From: Granulosicoccus sp. | GTDB lineage: Bacteria > Pseudomonadota > Gammaproteobacteria > Granulosicoccales > Granulosicoccaceae | Reading direction: 5' to 3' | NCBI GenBank assembly: GCA_023300375.1 | Contig: JALZWO010000226.1 | Coordinates: forward strand, 1 to 33,977 | Length of the DNA: 33,977 nt | The notes under the pieces: model-generated | Databases searched by the model: none | Told to the model about the DNA's origin: nothing | Seen by the model: the letters and a program-made list of their open reading frames with translations, nothing else | Program-made: the position numbers and the translations under genes | Part shown: positions 11,908 to 20,295 of the stretch, piece after piece | How the letters are laid out: every line of letters begins with the position of its first letter | Numbering within the stretch: the first letter of the stretch is position 1

Positions 11908-11936
11908 CTCGATAGTGCCTGTTGCCGACTATCGAG
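11908..11936. promoter_or_regulatory. 9-bp-arm inverted repeat upstream of fadB, candidate operator
   Basis: CTCGATAGT and ACTATCGAG are perfect complements separated by 11 bases, giving a centre-to-centre distance of 20 bp, close to two helical turns. It lies about 165 bases upstream of the fadB ATG. No U-run follows on either strand, so a regulator site is more likely than a terminator. It does not resemble the known E. coli FadR or Pseudomonas PsrA sites. Confidence 0.35.
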
Positions 11937-11980
11937 GCTCTCACTCGCGTAAAAGACCCATAGAACGTTGCTCCCCCGCC

Positions 11981-12060
11981 AGTAAGATAAACGTCACTGC
12001 CGCACAAGTAAGATAAAACATCATTCCCGCATAAGTAAGATAAAACGTCATTCCCGCGCA
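11981..12060. repeat. three tandem 26/27-bp units
   Basis: Units start at 11981, 12007 and 12034, each beginning AGTAAGATAAA, continuing with a CGTCA or CATCA core and ending in CGCACA, CGCATA or CGCGCA. Units two and three differ at only a few positions; unit one is 26 bases and more diverged. There are no unique spacers, so this is not a CRISPR. The last unit runs straight into the palindrome at 12050-12069. Confidence 0.7.
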
Positions 12061-12069
12061 GGCGGGAAT
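12050..12069. repeat. dispersed palindromic repeat (ATTCCCGC-type)
   Basis: ATTCCCGC-GCAG-GCGGGAAT is a perfect 8-bp stem with a 4-base loop. This exact type, ATTCCC with eight bases then GGGAAT, is widespread as an intergenic repeat in Proteobacteria, best known as neisserial dRS3. Here it lies about 80 bases past the end of the leftward acyl-CoA dehydrogenase gene and could act as its mRNA 3' hairpin. Confidence 0.65.
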
Positions 12070-12148
12070 CTATGTCAATTAATGAGTAGATCCCACCTTC
12101 GCAGGGGTCGTAACTTGCACTATGCCTTCTTAAAACACTGTTGTCAGA

Positions 12149-13948
12149 TTATAAGGAAAAATGTGCCTCATCCAGATCCATGAGGTTGTCAGCACCTGAG
12201 AGCATTGTTACCGCCAAGGTGTTTGTACGAGGTAACAGGCGTTCCATATAGAAGCGCGCCGTAAACAATTTAGCCTGAAGAAATAGTGCATCGCCACGAC
12301 CCTCCTCAAGTTGCTGATGGGCCGCCACTGCCGCTCGTGCCCAGAAGAAAGCTAAAACGACATAGCCTGAATACATTAGATAATCCACTGACGCCGCACC
12401 GGCCTCTTCTTTATCTTGCAGTGCAGCCATGCCGACGCGTTGAGTCAGCTCACTCCATTGCGTGTTGACACGCTTTAGCGGATTGATGTAACGCGCCAAT
12501 CTTGTATCGTCTTCATTAGCCTGGCAAAATTGCTGTATCTGATTGGTGAATGATTTAAGCAGAGCACCTTGCGAACCCAACACTTTTCGACCTAAGAGGT
12601 CAATTGCCTGAACACCCGTAGTGCCTTCGTAAATCATAGCAATACGAGCATCACGTACATTTTGCTCCATACCCCATTCCTTGATATAGCCATGCCCACC
12701 AAAAACCTGCAATCCGAGATTTGCTGCCTCAAATCCTGTCTCTGTTATAAAAGCTTTTGCTATGGGCGTGAGCAACGCAAGCTCCTGCTCTGCCGCAGCA
12801 CGCACTTCATCCGATTCGCCTTTGTGTGCAATGTCTACTAGCTGGGCGCAGCGATAGATAAACATACGCCCACCTTCAGCAAATGCTTTTTGCGTCAACA
12901 ACATGCGACGCACATCCGGATGTACGATGATAGGATCAGCCACCTTCTCAGGGTAGGCAGCGCCAGACAGTGAGCGCATTTGTAGTCGATCTCGCGCATA
13001 GGCAAGAGAGCCTTGAAACGCTAATTCAGCATGTGCCAGACCTTGTATTGCAGTGCCGATACGCGCTGTATTCATAAACGTAAACATGCAATTCAAACCA
13101 CGATTCGGCTGACCGATCAAGTAGCCCGTAGCGCCATCAAAATTCAACACACAGGTGGCATTTCCATGAATCCCCATCTTGTGCTCAATGGAGCCGCAGT
13201 TAACCGCGTTGCGTGCATCAACTTCGCCTTTGTCGTCCAACAGGAATTTGGGCACGATAAACAGCGAGATACCACGTGTACCTGCTGGCGCACCGGGAAG
13301 CCGCGCCAGCACGATATGCACGATGTTATCGGCCATATCGTGTTCACCCGCTGAGATAAAGATTTTTTGTCCAGTGATCGCAAAACTGCCGTCAGCGTTT
13401 GCTTCAGCCCGTGTCTTGAGTAAACCCAAATCAGTGCCGCAGTGTGATTCTGTTAGACACATGGTGCCAGTCCATTCCCCTGAGACCAGCTTTGTCAGAT
13501 AGGCCTGCTGCTGCTCTGGCGTACCGTGTGCCTGCAACGTGTTCATTGCACCGTGAGACAACCCTGGGTACATCGCCCAAGACCAATTAGCCGTCCCATT
13601 CATCTCCGACAACACGGAACCCAGCGATTCGGGCAACCCTTGCCCACCCAACTCAGGTGATTGTGTCATTGAAGGCCAACCACCGTCTACATACTGCTGA
13701 TAAGCCTCACGAAAGCCTTCTGGCGTTGTAACATCGCCATTAACCCAAAGGCAACCTTGCTCATCACCTACCGCATTTAACGGGGCAAGAACGTCATGCG
13801 CAAACTTTGCACCTTCCTCCAAAATGGCATCTACCGTATCTGGATCAGCGTCGGCAGCCCCCTCTAACTGGGCATAATGAGAATCGAAGTCAAGCACTTC
13901 ACGCAAAGCGAAACGCATATCCTGAAGCGGTGGAGTGTAGTTAGGCAT
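12149..13948 (-). CDS. acyl-CoA dehydrogenase, ~600-residue type with C-terminal extension
   Basis: A 599-residue FAD-dependent acyl-CoA dehydrogenase that introduces the alpha-beta double bond. Visible are the N-terminal MPNYTPPLQDMRFALREVL typical of this subgroup, the FAD/substrate block GTMCLTESHCGTDLG (161-175), the ITGQKIFISAGEHD strand (191-204), the catalytic base Glu441 in MIYEGTTGVQAIDLLGRK, and the extra C-terminal domain ending SGADNLMDLDEAHFSL. This length matches the DmdC-like and beta-oxidation enzymes of Pseudomonas-like bacteria. The frame is open to a TTG at 13990, but the ATG at 13948 is preferred because it matches the family N terminus and has AGAAG upstream. It is likely the dehydrogenase partner of FadBA. 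Confidence 0.93.
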   Translation of the reverse strand: MPNYTPPLQDMRFALREVLDFDSHYAQLEGAADADPDTVDAILEEGAKFAHDVLAPLNAVGDEQGCLWVNGDVTTPEGFREAYQQYVDGGWPSMTQSPELGGQGLPESLGSVLSEMNGTANWSWAMYPGLSHGAMNTLQAHGTPEQQQAYLTKLVSGEWTGTMCLTESHCGTDLGLLKTRAEANADGSFAITGQKIFISAGEHDMADNIVHIVLARLPGAPAGTRGISLFIVPKFLLDDKGEVDARNAVNCGSIEHKMGIHGNATCVLNFDGATGYLIGQPNRGLNCMFTFMNTARIGTAIQGLAHAELAFQGSLAYARDRLQMRSLSGAAYPEKVADPIIVHPDVRRMLLTQKAFAEGGRMFIYRCAQLVDIAHKGESDEVRAAAEQELALLTPIAKAFITETGFEAANLGLQVFGGHGYIKEWGMEQNVRDARIAMIYEGTTGVQAIDLLGRKVLGSQGALLKSFTNQIQQFCQANEDDTRLARYINPLKRVNTQWSELTQRVGMAALQDKEEAGAASVDYLMYSGYVVLAFFWARAAVAAHQQLEEGRGDALFLQAKLFTARFYMERLLPRTNTLAVTMLSGADNLMDLDEAHFSL

Positions 13949-14159
13949 GGCATATCTTCTAAAGTGAGGTTCTGTTGCCAGTGTCGACAATCACCCGCCT
14001 CAGCTCAATGACAAGAACCACCAAATTAGGTATCAATTTTGTTCACACACTCAGTACAACTTTATATGATGTTTAATTTCAATGACTTAAAAAACAGCAA
14101 TTCATTAAAAAAAATACCAATATCGTCAATACCAAGCTGTTTTTACTGTTTTCTCACCA

Positions 14160-15212
14160 TTAAACACTACTGCGATAAGCCGAAGGTGTTTGGCCAGTCC
14201 AACGTTTAAAAGCCCTGAAAAATGCACTGGTTTCATCAAAGCCCAGCAAACCGGCAACTTCCGACAAGGACAGCTCGCTAGACACCAGATACTGCATGGC
14301 AACCGCTTTGCGCGAATCATCCTTGAGCTGTTGAAACGAGGTACCTTCATCGTTGAGTTGGCGACGTAAGGTACTCACGCTCACACCCAGTTGCAAGCCC
14401 ACCTCTTTTGCACCAGGTAACGCTTGCGTAAAGTCATCGCCAAACAACGCCAACACGCGATCGCTTAAACGATGCTCATGAAATGAAGGCACAATCAGCC
14501 TTAATGGTGTTGATTTGAGAAATACAGATAATGTCTGTTCGTTCTGCACATTGGGTGAATCAAGAACACCCTGCTCAAGACAGATCATAGAATGTTTCGC
14601 ATCGAAAACCAGAGGGCAACGAAACATCTCTTGCCAAGCGCTTGCTTGGCTAGGCTGCGGAAAATTGAACAATTGTTGAAGCAGCGGCAACCGTCGTCCG
14701 GCAAACCAGCAGAGCAGGCTATGCCACAAAAAAAATGACGTTCTTATGCTGACTGGATTTTCATCGCAGAGAATGTCATCTAGCGTTTTAGTCTCTCTTG
14801 CTACAACTGCTAATCGGATGCATGGCTTGTCTTGATACTGCGACAACTCAGGCTTGACGCCCGTAGTCATACACACATCAAGAAACTCACCCATTCGCGT
14901 CACGATCGATTCAAGGTTAGGGCAGTGAATAACGCACAGGCACATCATTCTGAATGTACCTGCAACCACAGGGCCACCACTGACAAGCCCAAGTGATTCA
15001 TCATTCAACAATTTACTGGCACGCCGATACATACGTCCAAACAAAGGCCCGTCTAGCTGTTCAAGTTGCTCGATAGCGTCGGCTGAGACAAGCTCACCTT
15101 CAAGAATCAAATCAGAGCTATACCCTTGATCTGACACAGCCCGAAGCAATGCACGAGCATAGGTGGCCGAAATGTTAATTTGACCGCTATGCGCTATTTC
15201 ATCGTGTGCCAT
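14160..15212 (-). CDS. AraC-family transcriptional regulator (arabinose-binding-like N domain)
   Basis: A 350-residue regulator. The first 210 residues match the OruR/VirS-type N-terminal sensor domain (ISATYARALLRAV, GLVSGGPVVAGTFRMM), and the C terminus is a double helix-turn-helix: VSVSTLRRQLNDEGTSFQQL for the first, LSLSEVAGLLGFDETSAFFR and FKRWTGQTPSAYR for the second. Its start overlaps the MATE gene stop by 19 bases, so it is cotranscribed as the last gene of the alginate operon. It also lies 211 bases upstream of the acyl-CoA dehydrogenase gene, and regulators of this subfamily often sit beside lipid genes, so its target could be either set. Confidence 0.9.
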   Translation of the reverse strand: MAHDEIAHSGQINISATYARALLRAVSDQGYSSDLILEGELVSADAIEQLEQLDGPLFGRMYRRASKLLNDESLGLVSGGPVVAGTFRMMCLCVIHCPNLESIVTRMGEFLDVCMTTGVKPELSQYQDKPCIRLAVVARETKTLDDILCDENPVSIRTSFFLWHSLLCWFAGRRLPLLQQLFNFPQPSQASAWQEMFRCPLVFDAKHSMICLEQGVLDSPNVQNEQTLSVFLKSTPLRLIVPSFHEHRLSDRVLALFGDDFTQALPGAKEVGLQLGVSVSTLRRQLNDEGTSFQQLKDDSRKAVAMQYLVSSELSLSEVAGLLGFDETSAFFRAFKRWTGQTPSAYRSSV

Positions 15213-16561
15213 TGCTTAGTCCAGATTCGCCGATGAAACAAAGGGAACTTAAATAATTCTTCGAGTAAGAAAAGAGCAAACACCCAGCCCACGTGAAGGT
15301 TAAGCACCATAATACAAAACGCGGTTAGTGGCACCATAAATAACCAGTTAGCCATTAAATGAATATTCATAGATGTCTTGGTATCCCCTGCAGCACGAAG
15401 CACGTTGCCACAAATGGCATTGGATACCCGTGGAAACGGGATGACTAATAAAACGGGTAAAAAGCTGAGTAACGCTAGACGAGTTTGCTGGTCGAGATCA
15501 GAATAAACCCAATTCATAGAACCCACAATAAGAACATAGACCGTTGCCACTACAGCGGCTGCAACAAACGCTGCTCGCCACGCTCGACTTAAAAATTCGT
15601 CAAGGCTCTCACTAGATAATGATTTACCAATCATCTGCGCCAACAAGATACCAGTGGCTTGTGTCCAGGTATAACTCAATTGCCCAGCAACTCTTACCCA
15701 CGGCGTAATCAATACCATCGCAGCAAAGTGATAAACATTCATACTGGCATAAATGGCCGTACACACCTGATTTGCAAACGTCATACTAATAAAGGTTGCA
15801 GCGATAGGCCAAGAAAAACTGAATTGCCTATGTACCGTAGTTAGTAGCTTACCGTTTGCCCAGCCATCAACAGTGTGCAAGTCGCTGTGAACACAATAGA
15901 AGCGATATGCAAGGTACAACATTCGCAAAAATGCGCCAAGAAATGACCCCCAAGCTGCACCAACTAATCCCAGGTGAGGCATACCGTAAAGACCAAATAT
16001 CAATACAATACTGGTGAAAATATTAACCGGCGCTGATATCAAAAAACTATAAAACGCCAGTTTGGTTTTTCCACAACCATTAAAATGACTGGTGAGTGCT
16101 GAACTGAATGTTTCAGCAATAATAACTAATAAAAATACAGACAAATAGCTTGATGCGCCTTCAGCGATACTGGGTGAGTGCGCCAACTTAAGAATCGCGG
16201 CCTGACTAAACATCATGATTAACACAATACCAAGACTTGCGATAACAACGTTGAGCAGCAAGCCACAATAAAACGCGCTTTTAAGATCAACCACGTTATC
16301 ACCGCCGAAGGCCTGAGCTACCTTGATCTGCATGGCATTGGCAAAGGCAAATGTCGTCCCTAGTAGCAAGCCGGTAAAAATGGAGGCGATGCCGATGGCG
16401 GCCACTGCATTCTCACCTAAAGACGAGACAAGATAAAGATCGATAATGACTAGTGAGAACATCATGACTGCACGCAAAGCCATAGGCCATGCCATGCGGA
16501 ATATGTCGGCGTTAGTGGGCGTCTGTTGAATGTTCAGGCTAGTAATTCCAGAGTGTGCCAT
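15194..16561 (-). CDS. MATE-family efflux transporter
   Basis: A 455-residue integral membrane protein with about twelve hydrophobic segments, of the multidrug and toxin extrusion family (NorM/DinF-like). Family features: an N-terminal FRMAWPMALRAVMMFSLVIIDL helix, the LGLVGAAWGSFLGA loop and PFPRVSNAICGNVLRAAGDTKTSM in the second half. Members use Na+ or H+ gradients to export cations, drugs or metabolites. The ATG at 16561 overlaps the ManD gene by 23 bases and has AAGG seven bases upstream; the AraC gene overlaps its 3' end. Being inside a sugar-acid operon is unusual and hints at export of a toxic intermediate or alga-derived compound, but this is inference. Confidence 0.9.
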   Translation of the reverse strand: MAHSGITSLNIQQTPTNADIFRMAWPMALRAVMMFSLVIIDLYLVSSLGENAVAAIGIASIFTGLLLGTTFAFANAMQIKVAQAFGGDNVVDLKSAFYCGLLLNVVIASLGIVLIMMFSQAAILKLAHSPSIAEGASSYLSVFLLVIIAETFSSALTSHFNGCGKTKLAFYSFLISAPVNIFTSIVLIFGLYGMPHLGLVGAAWGSFLGAFLRMLYLAYRFYCVHSDLHTVDGWANGKLLTTVHRQFSFSWPIAATFISMTFANQVCTAIYASMNVYHFAAMVLITPWVRVAGQLSYTWTQATGILLAQMIGKSLSSESLDEFLSRAWRAAFVAAAVVATVYVLIVGSMNWVYSDLDQQTRLALLSFLPVLLVIPFPRVSNAICGNVLRAAGDTKTSMNIHLMANWLFMVPLTAFCIMVLNLHVGWVFALFLLEELFKFPLFHRRIWTKQWHTMK

Positions 16562-17765
16562 CGGTGAGCCTTGTCACTGGATGACTGCCAGGTTTGTACT
16601 GGTATCGTTTGGCCTCGGCCTCATCAAAATCAACACCCAAGCCCGGGGCATCTGACACATACATACGCCCCTTCTCCATTCGATGCATCGATGGAAACAA
16701 CGCATCACACGCGGGAGTTCCTAGCACCAAATATTCCTGAATACCAAAATTGGGCGCCCAGGCGTTTAGATGCGCCTGTGCAGCCATGCACAACGGTGAA
16801 TGACTGGGAGCTCCATGGAAGCCTGTGCGCACGTGATGCAGAGCTGCCAGATCAACAATACGTTTCACGTGTGTAATACCGCCGGCGTAAGTGACAGCCA
16901 CACGAATGAAATCGATGAGTTCCTCTTCTATCAGCTGTTTGCAGTCCCATACGGAGTTAAATACCTCTCCTATGGCAACAGGCACAGTGGAATGTTGTCT
17001 CAACAACCTCAAGGCTTGCTGATCATCTGCAGGTGTTGGGTCTTCCAACCAAAACAGACCGACTGACTCCACAGCCTTGGCAAACTCGGCAGCCTCACGA
17101 GGCAGTAGCCTATGATGCACGTCGTGCAAAATCTTCAGTTCTGGACCAAAACGATCACGCACTGCTGCCAATGCATCTGGCATGAATCGCATATAGCGCT
17201 CTGTGCCCCATACCTCTTGTTTTGGATGAATGCCGCTAAAGTCTGTAATAAATTGTTCATCAGATTGCTGACGGTTTGCGACACCGTAACTCTCGACAGG
17301 CATACCCGGCACACCACACTGAACACGCACCGCTTCATAGCCCTGCTCTTGATAAGAAACAACAGAGTCCATAAGCGCCTCTAGATCTGAACCTGTGGCG
17401 TGTGCATAGACCAAGGCGCTATCACGACTCTTACCTCCAAACAATTGGTACAACGGCATATTGGCAAGTTTGCCTTTGATATCCCATAACGCCATATCAA
17501 CTGCACCAAATGCTGCCATAGCAATGGGTCCACGGCGAAAGTATGCCCCTCGGTACATAAATTGCCACATATCCTCACTGTTGCGCGGATCCTTACCAAT
17601 GAGATTGGGAATAAGATAGTCGCTTAAATAAGCAGCTGGCAACGTCTCTCGATTATTGAGTGTGGCGTCGCCAAGGCCATAAATCCCTTGGTCCGTCATC
17701 ACTTTCAACGTGACGTAATTTTTACCAGGCCCTCCAACAAACACTTTAGCGTCAGTTATTTTCAT
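16539..17765 (-). CDS. manD: D-mannonate dehydratase, enolase superfamily (ManD/RspA type)
   Basis: A 408-residue enolase-superfamily protein that closely follows E. coli RspA and characterised ManDs. It dehydrates D-mannonate to 2-keto-3-deoxygluconate. Mg ligands are Asp215 (HDVHHRL), Glu241 (WLEDPTP) and Glu267 (IGEVFNS); Tyr160 and His217 match the catalytic Tyr/His pair of Novosphingobium ManD. Ala319 in FHGAPSHSP sits where high-efficiency ManDs have Ala and low-activity RspA-like ones have Pro, as far as I recall. The C terminus LTDGTLWNY is a family signature. The frame opens at 17822, but the ATG at 17765 starts the canonical MKITDAKVFV and has AGGT upstream. It follows the PL15 lyase gene by 98 bases. 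Confidence 0.9.
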   Translation of the reverse strand: MKITDAKVFVGGPGKNYVTLKVMTDQGIYGLGDATLNNRETLPAAYLSDYLIPNLIGKDPRNSEDMWQFMYRGAYFRRGPIAMAAFGAVDMALWDIKGKLANMPLYQLFGGKSRDSALVYAHATGSDLEALMDSVVSYQEQGYEAVRVQCGVPGMPVESYGVANRQQSDEQFITDFSGIHPKQEVWGTERYMRFMPDALAAVRDRFGPELKILHDVHHRLLPREAAEFAKAVESVGLFWLEDPTPADDQQALRLLRQHSTVPVAIGEVFNSVWDCKQLIEEELIDFIRVAVTYAGGITHVKRIVDLAALHHVRTGFHGAPSHSPLCMAAQAHLNAWAPNFGIQEYLVLGTPACDALFPSMHRMEKGRMYVSDAPGLGVDFDEAEAKRYQYKPGSHPVTRLTDGTLWNY

Positions 17766-17863
17766 TGAGTGTACCTGTGAAGATTCTATTGGATCTTGCT
17801 TGACATCATAAAACAGCTTCACACTAAGACATGACGATTTTCTGTAGTCACGCCTTCATCGGC

Positions 17864-20206
17864 TCAGGCACCAACATCAAACGTCTTAGGCACAACGACT
17901 TTAAAACTTCGATCTTGAGCATCCGTGAAATACAAATCACAATCGTAGCCTTGATCATCCAGAAAACTGAACACCCTCTGTGGCTTAGACATGGAGTACG
18001 GCACGAGTAAGGTGGCAATGCGCTGCCTCATAGCTTTCGGGTAGCGCGCTGTCAAACAGGTACTCACTGATAGCCCTTTGTAATCTTCTGGATCAACATC
18101 AGGAAAGCCCGTGTGCTGTGACAATTCTGCGGCACCCGCTTCAGACCACAATATCTGTCCATAGAAGCCTGCTTTTTCGCCGGTGTAACGAAAGCTGGTA
18201 GCACTAAGATCCATGGGCGCGTTAGCGTGTAGCAACCAATCTATGGACACAGGACATGTTGCATCTACAGAATCAACAATGACAAAGTACTGATTGTTGA
18301 CGAAATAAATATCTCTCAATACTTTGGTGACTTCAGGTGTTAGTGATTGATAGGCCGCTGTAGCATCACCTTGAATATAGATATGATCATCGTGTTGAAC
18401 AGCCTGTGTTATTTGTCCACAAGAACGCATCGCCTGAGCTTTATCCTTGCTAGCATACTGACCGTTACCATTAATAAGGATGGCGTTTTTTGAGCGCGTC
18501 TGCCTGCGCCAACTTTGATGCATCGTGCTATTAAAGGCAACATAGTGACCTGACTGTATGGCCAAATCCTCCCCATAAGCTGCTAGGCAGAAGGCATTTT
18601 GATCACCATGGCTATGGCTGACTGATCCATACTTTGATGCCTTCATAACGAATTGTATATGCTTGTCAGTGTCTTGCATATTTGTCTGTATCGCAACCCA
18701 GCCTACGCCTTTGAACCAACGAAGCATGTCGTTATCAGCTGGAGGTGCAGCCTTCACAATGGGGTAGTCTGACTGATACAACAACTCGTCGAAATTCAAA
18801 TCCCACCAACCGTAGTTATAGAAAGCCATCTCGGTGCCCGGATCGTTACGCTTTATCTCATCGTAGTACCACTGATAAGCACCGTTACCAGTCACACCTG
18901 CAAATTGACGCAAGTTGTAGCCTATTTTCAAGGACGGCAAATCACCCATGGTGCTGTCATCACCGAACGTGGCACGTCGCGTATCGGGTGCTTTAGTAAA
19001 TAACGGAAAATCACCCGTATGCTGAAAAAACGGACGTTGATACAGATCGATCTGCGTGTAGTTTTTCAACAAATTTACGGCATCAATCAAATAAGCCATA
19101 CCGGTCATCCAGTAATGCGGCCCCTCTGCCCATCCCCCTTCTTCATCTCCCCAAGGGGAATACACCGTTGCAAGAAATTCAATAGCATAGTTTAGCCAGC
19201 CTTCAGCCTCTGGCTCATCATCGAGCAATGCAATAGATGCTGGAATCAAGACAGCAGAGACAGCTCTTACCGCATGACTATCAAAAGGAAACAGGTGAAT
19301 ATTGGCATGCTTGATAATGTGATTAGCGGTTTCACGGGTTCGCACTAACAAGGCAATACGAACCGCGTCGCGCTCTTCTAGGGTGAGCTCGTCATATAGC
19401 CAGTCATAGCCCCAAGCTAAGGCACCATTAACTCTGAACGCCCATTCATCCGTATAACTACGTGATGTTGTACCACCGGGATTCCAAGAGGCCGCTTCCA
19501 GCAACCATTCTTTAGCTCGGGCAAGCAGGGCTGGATCGTCAGTGATAACACCAGCCACAGAAAGATGCCTGATAGCATAGATAAGCTCTTGCAGATCTAT
19601 GTAGGTCTGACGCCAGATGCTAGCGGTTCTCTTATGTTCTGGATAACCCGCAGGCTCTCTGAGAATGCCTCTGTCCATCCAGGGCAATACGGACTTGCTA
19701 TAAAACACATCCCAAGTGCAGTAATCTGGCTTGAGCGAGAGCTCTTGCTTGAATTGCGCAATGCCAGATTTGTTCATCCATAATCTTGGATGATCTTTAT
19801 TCGACGTGTTAAAGCGCTCAGCTCTAGAGGGCAGTGAGGTTTCAGGCAACTCAGCCGATACTGTAAAGTGACGATCACTGCTCCAGTTAGAGATGTGTGA
19901 TTGTTTAGCGTCAGACCATAGCGCGTATGACCAGACATAAGAGCCTGGGGACAACGGAGAATTCGGTGTGAAAAAATTTAAAGGTATTGATGTGAAGGTG
20001 TGGGTACTACTTTGTTCGTATTGCTTGTCTGGAGCCACACGAACCACGTAGCACGCATCATCTTCAATCGTTGGCAGCCACGTAAATCTAGGAGGATTTT
20101 CTACAATTTGCGTATCCGAATCTGGAGAATATTGAATCGTAAGCCGCCCACTTGCTGGCTCATCAAGCACTGCCAACTTAACATCAATATTTCCAGCGCT
20201 TTGCAT
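17864..20206 (-). CDS. PL15-family exolytic (oligo)alginate lyase
   Basis: A cytoplasmic lyase of the heparinase II/III fold that resembles Agrobacterium Atu3025 and Sphingomonas A1-IV along its whole length. These release monouronates (becoming DEH) from alginate oligomers. An N-terminal beta domain (ENPPRFTWLPTIEDDACYV) precedes an alpha/alpha barrel and a C-terminal beta sandwich. Counted from the ATG at 20206 (780 residues), the catalytic residues are His311 in FDSHAVRAV, Tyr365 in GPHYWMTG and His531 in SHSHGDQNAF, the Atu3025 numbers as I know them. The frame also opens with an ATG at 20239, but that codon touches a stem-loop; the ATG at 20206 has AAGAG upstream and fits the family N terminus. 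No signal peptide. Confidence 0.92.
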   Translation of the reverse strand: MQSAGNIDVKLAVLDEPASGRLTIQYSPDSDTQIVENPPRFTWLPTIEDDACYVVRVAPDKQYEQSSTHTFTSIPLNFFTPNSPLSPGSYVWSYALWSDAKQSHISNWSSDRHFTVSAELPETSLPSRAERFNTSNKDHPRLWMNKSGIAQFKQELSLKPDYCTWDVFYSKSVLPWMDRGILREPAGYPEHKRTASIWRQTYIDLQELIYAIRHLSVAGVITDDPALLARAKEWLLEAASWNPGGTTSRSYTDEWAFRVNGALAWGYDWLYDELTLEERDAVRIALLVRTRETANHIIKHANIHLFPFDSHAVRAVSAVLIPASIALLDDEPEAEGWLNYAIEFLATVYSPWGDEEGGWAEGPHYWMTGMAYLIDAVNLLKNYTQIDLYQRPFFQHTGDFPLFTKAPDTRRATFGDDSTMGDLPSLKIGYNLRQFAGVTGNGAYQWYYDEIKRNDPGTEMAFYNYGWWDLNFDELLYQSDYPIVKAAPPADNDMLRWFKGVGWVAIQTNMQDTDKHIQFVMKASKYGSVSHSHGDQNAFCLAAYGEDLAIQSGHYVAFNSTMHQSWRRQTRSKNAILINGNGQYASKDKAQAMRSCGQITQAVQHDDHIYIQGDATAAYQSLTPEVTKVLRDIYFVNNQYFVIVDSVDATCPVSIDWLLHANAPMDLSATSFRYTGEKAGFYGQILWSEAGAAELSQHTGFPDVDPEDYKGLSVSTCLTARYPKAMRQRIATLLVPYSMSKPQRVFSFLDDQGYDCDLYFTDAQDRSFKVVVPKTFDVGA

Positions 20207-20239
20207 ACTTTGACTCTTAAATAAGGTTAATTTCAGCAT

Positions 20240-20266
20240 AAGAGGTGCGTACCAAACGCACCTCTT
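20240..20266 (-). promoter_or_regulatory. intercistronic stem-loop between algQ-like and PL15 genes
   Basis: On the minus strand, AAGAGGTGCGT, loop TTGGT and ACGCACCTCTT make a perfect 11-bp stem, starting 29 bases after the binding-protein stop. No U-run follows it in the direction of transcription; the T-rich stretch lies before it. Such hairpins after binding-protein genes commonly protect the upstream mRNA or thin out downstream expression, as in malE-malF. It ends directly at the upstream candidate start codon of the lyase. Confidence 0.65.
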
Positions 20267-20295
20267 GCTTTTGCAAAAAAGAACGAACTAACTCA

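Larger units (their letters stand above)
11746..12148. other. 403-bp non-coding stretch between acyl-CoA dehydrogenase and fadB
   Basis: No gene is visible. From left to right it holds the fadB leader with a GAGGAATTC ribosome site, a 29-bp inverted repeat (11908-11936), a block of 27-bp tandem units (11981-12060) and a dispersed-repeat-type palindrome (12050-12069). The interval is long enough for fadBA to have its own promoter, separate from the acyl-CoA dehydrogenase gene. Confidence 0.6.

Noticed and set aside
11981-12069. Possible small CRISPR array
   Set aside because: The units are contiguous with no unique spacers, and no cas gene is in the window.
16539-17765. Naming the enolase-superfamily gene as rspA (starvation sensing)
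   Set aside because: It is similar to RspA overall, but the Ala in the HGA motif and the sugar-acid context fit a working D-mannonate dehydratase better.
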